Shown: positions 25,579-34,276 of the stretch, piece by piece
Layout: each line of letters opens with the position of its first letter
Numbering within the stretch: the stretch's first letter is position 1
Notes under the pieces: generated by a model
The model's database searches: none
What the model saw: only the letters and a program-made list of their open reading frames with translations
What the model was told of the DNA's origin: nothing
Position numbers and translations under genes: made by a program
From: Candidatus Kuenenia stuttgartensis
GTDB lineage: Bacteria > Planctomycetota > Planctomycetia > Planctomycetales > Planctomycetaceae
Assembly (NCBI GenBank): GCA_945861465.1
Contig: CAMAVB010000031.1
Location: 1-45,895 of the forward strand
DNA: 45,895 nt
Direction: 5' to 3'

Positions 25579-26415
25579 ATGGCGGAAATTACAGCCGCTG
25601 CGGTTAAAGCACTTCGTGAGAAAACTGACCTTCCAATGATGGAATGCAAGAAAGCCCTGACTGAAGCCGGTGGCGACGAAGCCAAAGCCATGCAGATCCT
25701 GCGTGAAATGTTCAAAAAGGTTCAGGAAAAACGGGCTGACAATGTCACTGCCGAAGGGCGCATCTTTATCGCTGCGAAGCCAGATGCGTCCGAAGCCGCC
25801 ATGGTTGAAATCCAATGCGAATCATCGCCAGTCGCCACTGGCGAAGTGATGCAGAAGTTCGGCCAGGCAATGGCCGATCAGCTTCTCGCCGGACCGGGCG
25901 CTGCCGATGCTGCCGCCTTGATGGCTCAGAAAGGCGCTGGTGCCAGCCAGACGTTTCAGGAGCAGTACGAAGAGATCGTGAATAAGATTCGGGAAAAAAT
26001 TGTTGTCAACCGTATCGTGCGGGTCAACGGACCTGTCGGTGGCTACGTGCATCACGACTTCAAGACCGGCGTGCTGTTCGTGGCATCCGGGACTCCGAAA
26101 TCCAGCGACATCCTCAGAGACGTCGCCATGCACATCGCCGGGATGAGTCCTTCAGTGACCAAACCTGAAGATCTGGAACCGTCGATTGTGAAGGCAGAAC
26201 GTGACCGCTTGACGGCCGAAGCGCGAGCGTCAAAGAAGCCTGAAAACATTATCGAGAAGATGGTCGATGGCCGGATGAAAGTGTTCTACGCCGACCAGGG
26301 CGTACTGCAGATGCAGCCGTTCGCAAAGGACGACAGCAAGACCGTCAGCCAGGCACTTGCCGAAAACGGTACCGACGCCGTTCAGTTCTACCGATGGAAA
26401 GTCGGTGCTCGCTGA
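25579..26415 (+). CDS. tsf: Elongation factor Ts
   Basis: 278 residues from ATG 25579. AAGGAG at 25567-25572 decides this start over ATG 25561. The N-terminal UBA-like domain (ITAAAVKALREKTDLPMMEC) and the TDxP-type motif are followed by the coiled-coil insert and the core (VEIQCES, VRVNGPVGGYVHHD, MHIAGMSP). It is the nucleotide-exchange factor of EF-Tu. In VEIQCESSPVA the residues differ a little from the usual VElNCETDFVA, a mild deviation in the conserved core loop. Confidence 0.97.
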   Translation: MAEITAAAVKALREKTDLPMMECKKALTEAGGDEAKAMQILREMFKKVQEKRADNVTAEGRIFIAAKPDASEAAMVEIQCESSPVATGEVMQKFGQAMADQLLAGPGAADAAALMAQKGAGASQTFQEQYEEIVNKIREKIVVNRIVRVNGPVGGYVHHDFKTGVLFVASGTPKSSDILRDVAMHIAGMSPSVTKPEDLEPSIVKAERDRLTAEARASKKPENIIEKMVDGRMKVFYADQGVLQMQPFAKDDSKTVSQALAENGTDAVQFYRWKVGAR

Positions 26416-26425
26416 TCCGATTTTA

Positions 26426-26503
26426 CGTCGCACTTTCCTGTGCGACGCATGACAAAAATGAAGCCCGTCATTTGCAAGCAGATGCCGGGCTTCTTTGACT
26501 TCT
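26426..26503 (+). terminator. Two hairpins after tsf, the second terminator-like
   Basis: Hairpin 1: CGTCGCAC (26426-26433), loop TTTCCT, GTGCGACG (26440-26447), no T-run. Hairpin 2: GAAGCCCG (26460-26467) with CGGGCTTC (26486-26493), 18-nt loop with inner pairing, followed by TTTGACTTCT. It lies between tsf and pyrH and may separate or attenuate the two. Confidence 0.65.
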
Positions 26504-26573
26504 GTAATCCTCTCAGGAGGACTGCAGAGGATTCCGTCTCCGTTCCTTAGCTCAATTCTCCAGGAGCTTGTTG

Positions 26574-27323
26574 ATGTCCGTTTCCAGTCTGCGACCTGCC
26601 TACAAACGTGTGCTGCTCAAGATCAGCGGCGAAAGCTTTTGTCGCGAGGGCGAATCCGGCATCAGCATGGCCGAACTGACGTCTGTGGCTGAGCAAATCC
26701 GGGATGTGGTCAGGAACGGCGTCCAACTGGCGATCGTGTGCGGTGGGGGCAACATTCTGCGTGGCAAACAGTTCGCTGATATCAGTCAGCAGATTGTCCC
26801 ATCGACGGCACATTATATGGGAATGTTGGCAACCGTGATCAATGGACTGGCGTTGCAGGATGCATTGGAAAGCGTCGGCGTTGCCACGCGTCTTCAAAGC
26901 GCGATTCGCATGGAAGGCGTAGCGGAACCTTTTATTCGACGTCGGTGCCTGCGCCATCTGGAAAAAGGTCGCGTGGTGATTCTCGCCGCTGGCACGGGAA
27001 GCCCGTTTGTCACGACCGACACCGCAGCGGCATTGCGCGCACGTGAGATTGACGCGGACGTGGTTCTCAAGGGGACGAAGGTCGATGGAGTTTACTCCGA
27101 AGACCCGATGAAAAATCCGCACGCAATCCGCTACACGGATATCTCATTCCGGGAAGTGCTTGACCAGAATCTGCAGGTCATGGACGCTCAAGCCATGCAT
27201 CACTGCATGGAACACAACATCGATATCATTGTGTTTAACTACAAAAAGGTCGGCAACATCGCCCGAGCCGTCTCCGGCGAACGCATCGGAACACGAGTTT
27301 CCAACGAAGGCCGTGCGTCCTAA
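26574..27323 (+). CDS. pyrH: UMP kinase
   Basis: 249 residues from ATG 26574, with AGGAG at 26562-26566. Amino-acid-kinase fold: [11 protein letters not shown] at the phosphate loop, [29 protein letters not shown] and [15 protein letters not shown], typical of bacterial PyrH. It makes UDP from UMP in pyrimidine nucleotide synthesis. The frr gene, which often follows pyrH in bacteria, is absent; a MITE-like element and a leftward wall-protein gene follow instead. Confidence 0.97.
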   Translation: MSVSSLRPAYKRVLLKISGESFCREGESGISMAELTSVAEQIRDVVRNGVQLAIVCGGGNILRGKQFADISQQIVPSTAHYMGMLATVINGLALQDALESVGVATRLQSAIRMEGVAEPFIRRRCLRHLEKGRVVILAAGTGSPFVTTDTAAALRAREIDADVVLKGTKVDGVYSEDPMKNPHAIRYTDISFREVLDQNLQVMDAQAMHHCMEHNIDIIVFNYKKVGNIARAVSGERIGTRVSNEGRAS

Positions 27324-27409
27324 GTTGCCCCGGTTCCGACCGCTTTCAATTCGGCGGAGTTGCGGCATGACGACGGAGACAGCACAAAAAAACAACAGCC
27401 CGCTGCAAA

Positions 27410-27520
27410 GCTAAGGACCGTTCGAGAAATAATTGACCGCATCCTCCTCTCCCCTGGCAAGGGGAGAGGGCAGGGTGAGGGGCATAAAAAGAGACAGTTA
27501 TTTCTCGAGCGGTCCTAAGC
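27410..27520. mobile_element. Small MITE-like element with 25-bp inverted ends
   Basis: Ends GCTAAGGACCGTTCGAGAAA (27410-) and its near-complement ending at 27520, 25 bp with about three mismatches. The core CTCTCCCC-TGGCAA-GGGGAGAG and the following CAGGGTGAGGGG are shared with the larger element at 5114-5453. It carries no gene. Confidence 0.75.
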
Positions 27521-27682
27521 TGAGGAATTCGCCCGTACGCCACCGTCAATACGACGTTTTAGGAGCGAGGACGTTCGGGGCAGAAAAATGTATGGGCAGA
27601 AAAATAGCAGCCATTTTTGCCCAACATCTTTTTGCCCATGATGTTGAGGCCCGACGATAAATCTTGGCCCGGCGGCGGATCG

Positions 27683-27722
27683 TTGCAAAAAAAACACCTC
27701 GGGAATTGCTTCCCGAGGTGTT
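27683..27722 (-). terminator. Strong terminator of the YTV protein gene
   Basis: A 13-bp perfect stem (AACACCTCGGGAA at 27693-27705 and its complement at 27710-27722) with a 4-nt loop. On the minus strand it ends in TTTTTTTT (through 27687). It may also work on the plus strand (TTCTTGTTTT). Confidence 0.9.
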
Positions 27723-27768
27723 CTTGTTTTCAAATCGAATCAGCAGCGAACTGCCATTTCGCCTTGAA

Positions 27769-29790
27769 TCACTGAGTTACAGCTGCTGCTGGAGCAACTT
27801 CTGCTGCTGGAGCTGCTTGACATCCGCCACACGCTGGAGCGGCGGGGCGGTACACCTGTGATGTACAAACCTTTTCGACCATCTTGCAGACCTGAACCTG
27901 TACTTCACGCTGTTCGGGGTGCATCACGCAAACAGAATAGGTATAAGGTACCTGCTCTGAAACCTGACGTGCAACTTGAACTGTGCGAGTTCGACTTTCT
28001 GGTTTGCATGCTGTGACAGAGTATGTGTAAGGCACTTGCTCTGAAACCTGACGTGCAACCTGAACCGTACGGGTCCGGGCTTCTGCCTTGCACAGATTTA
28101 CGGTGTAGGTGTAAGGCACCTGCTCCGAAACCTGACGGCAGACGTTGACTGTCCGTGTTTTGGTTTCTGGATGGCAAACCGTAACATGGTAGGTGAAAGG
28201 CACCTGTTCTGAAACCTGGCGAGCAACCTGAACTGTACGGGTCCGAGCTTCTGCCTTGCACAGGTTTACGGTGTAAGTGTAAGGCACCTGCTCTGAAACC
28301 TGACGGCAAACGTTGACTGTGCGTGTTTTGGTTTCTGGATGGCAAACCGTCACGCTGTAAGTGTAAGGAACCTGCTCTGAAATCTGACGAGCAACCTGAA
28401 CCGTACGGGTCCGAGCTTCTGCCTTGCACAGGTTTACGGTGTAGGTGTAAGGCACCTGCTCTGAAACCTGACGGCTGACGTTGACTGTGCGTGTCCGGGT
28501 TTCAGGGTGGCAAACAGTCACGTTGTACGTGTAACTTTCCTGAGACTGCTGATTTTCGTAGGCCGTGTACTCAACTGTGCGCTGAACCTGATTGGAAACC
28601 CAGACTCGGCGAGTTTGAGCGCAGCCACCTGAAACAGCACCAGATCCATCGCCTGCAACACCGTTGCCGCATCCACCGCAACCGTTGCCGCATCCACCGC
28701 AACCGTTGTTGCATCCACCGCAACCGTTGTTGCATCCACCGCAACCGTTGCCGCATCCACCGCAACCATTGTTGCCATTGTTGCTGCCACCGGATCCGAT
28801 GTTGCTTCCGTTGCCACCAACAACCTGTTCTTCCCAGTGCCCCTGATCTTCACAAACCATGCGAGTCTTCGTGACTGGAACCTGATGCCACACAGTGCGG
28901 GTGCCAGTGCGTGCTTCTGTAGAAGGCACCATGACGGTGTAAGTTTCTTCCTTTGGCTCGGTGACCGTCTTGTAGACAGTGCGAGTTGCTTCGCGCTGTT
29001 CTGTGTATGGAACCATCACGTTGTAGCCTTGCTCGACCGAATCGTAAACCGTCTTGTAGACAGTGCGAGTTGCTTCGCGCTGTTCTGTGGATGGCACCAT
29101 GACGGTGTAGGTTTCTTCTTTCGGCTCGGTAACCGTCTTGTAGACAGTGCGAGTTGCTTCGCGCTGTTCTGTGTAGGGAACCATGACGGTGTAGGTTTGC
29201 TCTTTTGAGTCGTAAACCGTCTTGTGGACAGTGCGAGTTGCTTCGCGCTGTTCTGTTGTTGGCACCATCACAGTGTAGGTTTCCTCTTTCGGCTCGGAAA
29301 CCATCTTGTAAACAGTGCGCGTTGCTTCGCGCTGTTCTGTGTAGGGAACCATCACGTTATAGGTTTCCTCTTTTGGATCGAAAACCGTCTTGCAAACAGT
29401 GCGGGTTGCTTCGCGCTTTTCTGTGTACGGAACCATCACGGTATAGGTCTCCTCCTTCGGATCGTAAACCGTTTTGCATACAGTCCGCATTCCTTCGCGT
29501 TGTTCCTGAGTAGGAACATTGACAGTTACAGTCCGAGTCTCGGTTACCATTTGCGGTACCATGATCGTGCGGGAAACAGTTTCCCATGTGCCACATGCAT
29601 CGGCAGCACCAAAGGCACCGGAATTCGAGCCGCCGCCCGAATTGCAACCGCCACATGAGCTGGCACCGCACGGGTTACAGCTGGTCGCACAAGGTGCAGA
29701 GCAGCAGTGGCTGACTCGATGGCGGCAATGACCAGCGTCCGCCGACGCTGTTAGGGCGACTACTGCCGCCAACGACAAAAAGAAACGCAT
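27769..29790 (-). CDS. Exported tandem-repeat cell-wall protein of the planctomycete YTV type
   Basis: 673 residues from ATG 29788-29790, with GGGAGGAG nine bases upstream. A signal peptide (MRFFLSLAAVVALTASADAG) leads into a Cys/Gly/Ser-rich stretch. N-terminal half: about nine 26-residue repeats of the form TYTVMVPYTEQREATRTVYK followed by TVxxPKEE. Middle: a Gly/Cys/Asn tract of GCGGCNNGCGGCGNG type (about residues 340-390). C-terminal half: about nine repeats VSEQVPYTYTVNLCKAEART then RTVQVARQ, each with one Cys. It ends in a Pro/Ala/Cys tail. YTV-repeat proteins were described from Rhodopirellula baltica as cell-wall proteins; I recall paired cysteines as their hallmark. It probably forms disulfide-linked wall material. 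Repeats are near identical at DNA level, so copy number may vary. Confidence 0.88.
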   Translation of the reverse strand: MRFFLSLAAVVALTASADAGHCRHRVSHCCSAPCATSCNPCGASSCGGCNSGGGSNSGAFGAADACGTWETVSRTIMVPQMVTETRTVTVNVPTQEQREGMRTVCKTVYDPKEETYTVMVPYTEKREATRTVCKTVFDPKEETYNVMVPYTEQREATRTVYKMVSEPKEETYTVMVPTTEQREATRTVHKTVYDSKEQTYTVMVPYTEQREATRTVYKTVTEPKEETYTVMVPSTEQREATRTVYKTVYDSVEQGYNVMVPYTEQREATRTVYKTVTEPKEETYTVMVPSTEARTGTRTVWHQVPVTKTRMVCEDQGHWEEQVVGGNGSNIGSGGSNNGNNGCGGCGNGCGGCNNGCGGCNNGCGGCGNGCGGCGNGVAGDGSGAVSGGCAQTRRVWVSNQVQRTVEYTAYENQQSQESYTYNVTVCHPETRTRTVNVSRQVSEQVPYTYTVNLCKAEARTRTVQVARQISEQVPYTYSVTVCHPETKTRTVNVCRQVSEQVPYTYTVNLCKAEARTRTVQVARQVSEQVPFTYHVTVCHPETKTRTVNVCRQVSEQVPYTYTVNLCKAEARTRTVQVARQVSEQVPYTYSVTACKPESRTRTVQVARQVSEQVPYTYSVCVMHPEQREVQVQVCKMVEKVCTSQVYRPAAPACGGCQAAPAAEVAPAAAVTQ

Positions 29791-30348
29791 ACTCTGTAAC
29801 TCCTCCCAAAGAAGATTCTGGATCAACCGAAACCACCGAAATGCCCGACACCTCGTCAGACATCAAATTCAAAAAATGATTTGCGTATGCTTCCCACGCA
29901 TCACCGATGGAAAATACACCACAGTTATCCTCAACGCCACAAATTACTCATTGTGTTTAGTAGAATCAGCAAAAATTGCCGAAAGCACCCAACGTTTCCG
30001 GCAAAGTCCAAAAGATTCACAGACTTCAAGAACCGTAAAAATCACACAATTTGCGAGATATCGTGGTCAAGAATCGTGGGAATTCCGGATCAGGAGGTCA
30101 GCGTACTTTGGGGCACTTGAGTAAACAACGACTTCATTGTAGATTCTGAAAGAATTGGTTGACTTTGCCATAAGTAGTTCGAAGACCACCCGAAAGTTTG
30201 CATCCGTTTTTTTTCTCCAAAATGTCCCATGGGGATTGTCGCGGATTTTGTAGTCAGCAGTGGACCTTCTACACTAGGGCTCACGGTGGCACGATTTCTC
30301 GGCGGCTGTATTTGGGCAGGATTTTTTAGGCTTGCAGGCAAAGGTTCC
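29791..30348. other. Divergent AT-rich intergenic region
   Basis: About 560 bp between the YTV gene and the fatty-acid cluster. It is clearly more AT-rich than its surroundings, consistent with two divergent promoters. A frame from 30229 is in phase with the dehydratase but unlike that family. No defined operator was recognised. Confidence 0.45.
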
Positions 30349-30822
30349 ATGAAGTTCTGTCTCGTCGATCGCATCACATCACTTGTACCTGGTCACAGCA
30401 TTTCTACGATCAAGCACGTGTCGATGGCTGAAGAATATCTGCAGGATCACTTTCCGGGGTTTTCGGTGCTGCCTGGGGTCATGATGGTGGAGTGTCTGGT
30501 CCAGTCATGTGCCTGGCTATCTCGTGTGACCGATGATTTCAAGTTCAGTGCGTTGTTGTTGAAGCAGGCCCGTGCGGTGAAGTTCAATAACTTTCTGAAG
30601 CCGGGGCAGACGCTGGAAGTTACGGCGACGATGAGATCGACCGATGATACTTCGGCAGAGTTTATGGCGTCCGGGACAGTTGGTGGATTATCTGCAGTGA
30701 GTGCACGGTTGATTCTGTCGAAAGAGAATCTTGCTGGTCGCAACCCGCAGTTGGCGGACAAAGATGCCCGACTGATTGCGTCGATGAAGGAACTTTTCGA
30801 GCAGATCAAAGGCGTGCAATAG
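30349..30822 (+). CDS. 3-hydroxyacyl-ACP dehydratase, FabZ-like (first copy)
   Basis: 157 residues from ATG 30349. The hot-dog fold signature DHFPGFSVLPGVMMVECLVQ carries the catalytic His (H34) and Glu (E48). The family normally uses L(A/P)xxHFPGxPVxPGVLxxEAxAQ. It opens a same-strand set with FabG-, ACP-, FabZ- and FabF-like genes. A second dehydratase at 32353 has H and E at the same positions. The two may form a heterodimer or act at different chain steps. Confidence 0.85.
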   Translation: MKFCLVDRITSLVPGHSISTIKHVSMAEEYLQDHFPGFSVLPGVMMVECLVQSCAWLSRVTDDFKFSALLLKQARAVKFNNFLKPGQTLEVTATMRSTDDTSAEFMASGTVGGLSAVSARLILSKENLAGRNPQLADKDARLIASMKELFEQIKGVQ

Positions 30823-30879
30823 TCGACCGCGCGGATTGGCAATGATACTGCATTTCATTTACCTTGAGGATTTGGACAC

Positions 30880-31632
30880 ATGACAGTTCAGGGCAGAATT
30901 GCTCTCGTCACAGGCGGCAGCCGGGGCATTGGTCGCGCGATTGTGGAGACGTTGGCGCGCAACGGAGCCAAAGTTGCATTTGTCTATAGCTCCAACTCTG
31001 CGGCGGCGGAAGACGTGGTCAAGGCGCTGACAAGCGAAGGTCATGAAGTGTGGGCCATTCAGGCAGACGTGCGTTCCAAACCGGCGGCGGACAAAGTCAT
31101 CGCAGACGTCGTCGAAAAATGGGGCAAGGTCGAGATCCTGGTGAACAATGCAGGCATCATTCGCGACGGACTGCTGGCCACGATGGACGCTCAGCAGTGG
31201 CAGGATGTCATTGACACCAATCTGACGAGCGTATTTAATTTCTGTCAGGCCGCGACGCGCCAGATGATGTCTCAACGCTATGGTCGCATTATTAATATGT
31301 CGAGTGTCGCGGCGGACGTTTCAAATCCCGGACAAGCGAACTATGCGGCCAGCAAAGGCGGCGTGGAAGGATTCACGCGCTGCGTTGCCACTGAACTTGC
31401 ACGACGTGGAATCACAGCCAACGCGGTGGCACCAGGTTTTATTGAGACCGACATGACGGTGGCCGTGGTCAATGCGGCAGGCGACCAAATCAAAAAGAAA
31501 ATCCCCGTGAGGCGACTTGGACGCCCAGACGATATTTCGAACGCGGTGCTGTTCTTTGCAGCTGATGAGTCGTCGTACGTGACCGGCCAGATCCTCAAAG
31601 TTGATGGCGGGTTGACGTTGGGAGGCATGTAG
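30880..31632 (+). CDS. fabG: 3-oxoacyl-ACP reductase
   Basis: 250 residues from ATG 30880 with TTGAGG upstream. SDR signatures: TGGSRGIG (11-18), NNAG (89-92), the catalytic S142, Y155 and K159 (YAASK), and the C-terminal VTGQILKVDGGLTLGGM of FabG. NADPH-dependent reduction of 3-oxoacyl-ACP. The context with ACP and ketosynthase supports the assignment over other SDR roles, though this may be a second FabG for a specialised cluster. Confidence 0.92.
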   Translation: MTVQGRIALVTGGSRGIGRAIVETLARNGAKVAFVYSSNSAAAEDVVKALTSEGHEVWAIQADVRSKPAADKVIADVVEKWGKVEILVNNAGIIRDGLLATMDAQQWQDVIDTNLTSVFNFCQAATRQMMSQRYGRIINMSSVAADVSNPGQANYAASKGGVEGFTRCVATELARRGITANAVAPGFIETDMTVAVVNAAGDQIKKKIPVRRLGRPDDISNAVLFFAADESSYVTGQILKVDGGLTLGGM

Positions 31633-31951
31633 AAGTCTGTTCCGATATTCGAGGACCGGTGTTTTTGGTTTGTTTTCAGACATCAAGAGTGGTTCTCGCT
31701 TCCAGCTGACCCGGCAAATCGAGGATCTTTTTGGATGTGTCGGGATTTCGACACCATGACGTCTGGAACAGTTTGACGTATGTCGCCACAATAGAGCGTG
31801 GCGGAATTCAGCAATGTCCGGGAACTGGGTCTGTGACATTGATGTATGTTGTGCTTCGGGATCGGTCGCCAGCCGGAGCATATGACTGGGTTTTCTGGCG
31901 ATCGTCGTCTTTGCCAATTTGAAAGTCGGCAGAGACCGGGAGTAACTGTTA
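31633..31951. other. Gap inside the fatty-acid cluster
   Basis: 319 bp between fabG and the ACP gene. Frames on both strands are short and lack family likeness. GGGAG about nine bases before the ACP start (31940-31952) is the only clear signal. It may contain an internal promoter. Confidence 0.4.
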
Positions 31952-32338
31952 ATGGCATCTGCTGATGAAATTCTGGTTAAGGTACAGGAAACCCTTGTCG
32001 ATGCTTTGGGAGTTGATGACGACGAGGTCACGCCGACCGCAACACTGATCGGTGATCTGGGCGCGGAGTCCATCGATTTTCTCGACATCGTGTTCCGTCT
32101 GGAAAAGAACTTTGACATTAAGATTCCTCGCGGTGAACTCTTCCCGGAAAATCTGGCAACTGCCGATTCTGGTTTTGTGGCGGATGGCAAGGTGACTGAA
32201 GAGGGCATTGCCCAGCTTCGAACCAAAATACCGCACGCGGACATCGACGCATTTGCGGCAAATCCACTGGTGTCAAAACTTTCCGACTTGTTTACAGTGG
32301 ACATGATTTGCAGGTTCGTCGCCACTCGATTGAAATAA
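31952..32338 (+). CDS. Acyl carrier protein, extended
   Basis: 128 residues, longer than the usual 75-85. Residues 1-75 form an ACP fold with the phosphopantetheine Ser S40 in LGAESIDFLD. The insertion between helices II and III (about 58-105) and the DMICRFVA end are unusual and resemble the longer ACPs of planctomycete and polyene-type clusters. It should carry the acyl chain for the surrounding enzymes. It ends 14 bp before the second dehydratase. Confidence 0.87.
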   Translation: MASADEILVKVQETLVDALGVDDDEVTPTATLIGDLGAESIDFLDIVFRLEKNFDIKIPRGELFPENLATADSGFVADGKVTEEGIAQLRTKIPHADIDAFAANPLVSKLSDLFTVDMICRFVATRLK

Positions 32339-32352
32339 TGAGACCGTGAATT

Positions 32353-32832
32353 ATGCGTTGGTACTGGATTGATCGATTCATCGAATTTGAATCAGGCAAA
32401 CGGGCAAAGTCTGTGAAAAATGTGTCGCTGGCAGAGGAACATCTGCACGACCATTTTCCAGGCTTCCCGGTCATGCCGGGTTCTCTGATGATCGAAGGCA
32501 TGGCGCAGACAGGCGGTATTCTGCTGGGCGAACACTATAAGTTCGAATACAACGTGATTCTGGCCAAAGTACCAAAAGTAACCTTTCATAGTTGGGCGTG
32601 TCCGGGAGATCAGTTGATTTACGCAGCTGAGCTTCAGGACGCTCGAGAAGAAGGTGGCAGCGTGACGGTGACAGCGACAGTCGGTGAACGACTTGTTGCG
32701 GAAGCGGAGATCGTATTTGTTCATCTGAATTCAGATGATCCTCAGCTGAGTCGGATTGACCAAAAGAACTTTGTGTTTCGGACGAACCTGCTGGATATTC
32801 TCACCGTCGGTCAAGCCGGGGTCGGCGGCTGA
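32353..32832 (+). CDS. 3-hydroxyacyl-ACP dehydratase, FabZ-like (second copy)
   Basis: 159 residues. DHFPGFPVMPGSLMIEGMAQ has H34 and E48, so the active site is complete. It is closer to canonical FabZ than the first copy (PVMPG and AQ are kept). The start is MRWYWIDRFIEFESGKRAKS. It is placed between ACP and ketosynthase. A partnership with the first copy is inferred. Confidence 0.88.
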   Translation: MRWYWIDRFIEFESGKRAKSVKNVSLAEEHLHDHFPGFPVMPGSLMIEGMAQTGGILLGEHYKFEYNVILAKVPKVTFHSWACPGDQLIYAAELQDAREEGGSVTVTATVGERLVAEAEIVFVHLNSDDPQLSRIDQKNFVFRTNLLDILTVGQAGVGG

Positions 32833-32909
32833 CCGGAGGCCGGCGACTGTTGGCGTCTGGTGTCCGAGTCTGACCAAACTGACTTCTCTAAGATGCAGGA
32901 CTGACTGAA

Positions 32910-34199
32910 ATGATGAAACGTCGTGTCGTTGTGACCGGAATGGGCTGCGTGACTCCGCTTGGAAACGACATGGAATCCATGTGGCAGGCGCAGAAGGAAT
33001 GTCGCAACGGCGTGGGGCCGATTACGCACTTTGATGCGTCTCATTTCCCGACCCGTTTTGCTGCTGAAGTTCGAAACTATGACTTCGAATCACTGGTCGA
33101 AGATCCGCAGCGATTCGCAGACGCCGGACGCAATATTCGTTTTGCCATCGGAGCTGCGAAACAAGCCGTCGAAGCGTCCGGAATTTACGATGACCGTGAG
33201 TTCGACCCCGCGCGATTCGGCGTCTACCTTGGGGCGGGCGAAGGCCAACAGGATTTTTTGCAGTTCATGAATCTGGTAGCCGATTCCAATAATCACGGCG
33301 AGCCGGACCTGCAGCGATTCACGCACGACTTCATCGAAAAAATGAATCCTCGGTTCGAACTGGAACTTGAACCAAACATGCCTGCAGCGCACCTGTCCAG
33401 TTTGTTCAACGCGCAGGGGCCAAATCTCAATTGCCTGACCGCTTGTGCAGCGTCCAGTCAGGCGATTGGTGAAGCGACTGAAATTATCCGCCGCGGCGAT
33501 GCGGAACTCATGCTGTCAGGCGGAGCCCACAGCATGATTCATCCGTTTGGAGTTACGGGCTTCAACCTGTTGACAGCTCTGTCCGAACGAAATGATTCAC
33601 CCACGACGGCATCACGTCCGTTCGACCTCACGCGCGATGGATTCGTCCTTGGTGAAGGTGCCGGGATGTTGATTTTGGAAGAACTGGAACATGCCAAAGC
33701 ACGTGGAGCGAAAATCTACGGCGAAATTCGCGGCTATGGGTCCACGGCTGATGCATATCGGATCACCGATATCCATCCCGAAGGCAGGGGTGCGATCAGT
33801 TGCATCAAGATGGCATTGCGGGATGCTGAAGTCAATGCGGAAGAAATTGGCTACGTCAACGCACATGGGACAAGTACCAAAGTGAATGATCAGGTCGAGA
33901 CGATGGCGATCAAAGGCGGGCTGGGGGATCACGCACGAAACACGCCGATTTCCAGCATCAAGAGCATGATGGGGCATCTGATTGCAGCTGCTGGTGCGGT
34001 CGAAGCAATGACATGTCTGCTGGCGATTCGGGATGGCGTGTTGCCGCCGACGATCAATTACGAAACGCCCGACCCCGCCTGTGATCTGGACTATATCCCC
34101 AATCAGCCCAGGGAAAAGAAAATTAAGGCAGCGCTTTCCAATAGTTTTGGTTTTGGAGGCCAGAACGTCGCTTTGATTGTTTCGGAATTTAAAGCTTAG
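32910..34199 (+). CDS. fabF: Beta-ketoacyl-ACP synthase (KAS II type)
   Basis: 429 residues. Thiolase fold with the full Cys-His-His triad: C179 in LTACAASS, H319 in NAHGTST and H356 in GHLIAAAG, plus K351. Start MKRRVVVTGMGCVTPLGND is typical of FabF. It performs the chain-extension step. It closes the fab-like set; the hydrolase gene follows within 80 bp. Because genome-wide copies cannot be seen, it may be a paralogue for a special product rather than the housekeeping FabF. Confidence 0.93.
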   Translation: MMKRRVVVTGMGCVTPLGNDMESMWQAQKECRNGVGPITHFDASHFPTRFAAEVRNYDFESLVEDPQRFADAGRNIRFAIGAAKQAVEASGIYDDREFDPARFGVYLGAGEGQQDFLQFMNLVADSNNHGEPDLQRFTHDFIEKMNPRFELELEPNMPAAHLSSLFNAQGPNLNCLTACAASSQAIGEATEIIRRGDAELMLSGGAHSMIHPFGVTGFNLLTALSERNDSPTTASRPFDLTRDGFVLGEGAGMLILEELEHAKARGAKIYGEIRGYGSTADAYRITDIHPEGRGAISCIKMALRDAEVNAEEIGYVNAHGTSTKVNDQVETMAIKGGLGDHARNTPISSIKSMMGHLIAAAGAVEAMTCLLAIRDGVLPPTINYETPDPACDLDYIPNQPREKKIKAALSNSFGFGGQNVALIVSEFKA

Positions 34200-34276
34200 C
34201 TGATTTGACAAATCGGAGTGACCTGGACGGCCCTGACTCAAATCCTGAGTTGCCAGCATTCGGGAGTTCTCAAGTG

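Noticed and set aside
28491-28874. His/Cys/Arg-rich frame opposite the YTV protein
   Set aside because: It is an antisense reading of the Gly/Cys/Asn repeat tract; no start signal and no family.
27769-29790. Possible CRISPR or satellite because of regular DNA repeats
   Set aside because: The repeats keep a single open reading frame with signal peptide, ribosome site and terminator, so they are protein-coding repeats.
34205-34276. Longer start (TTG 34205) for the alpha/beta hydrolase
   Set aside because: No ribosome site there; ATG 34277 has GGGAG at good spacing and places the membrane helix at the N-terminus.
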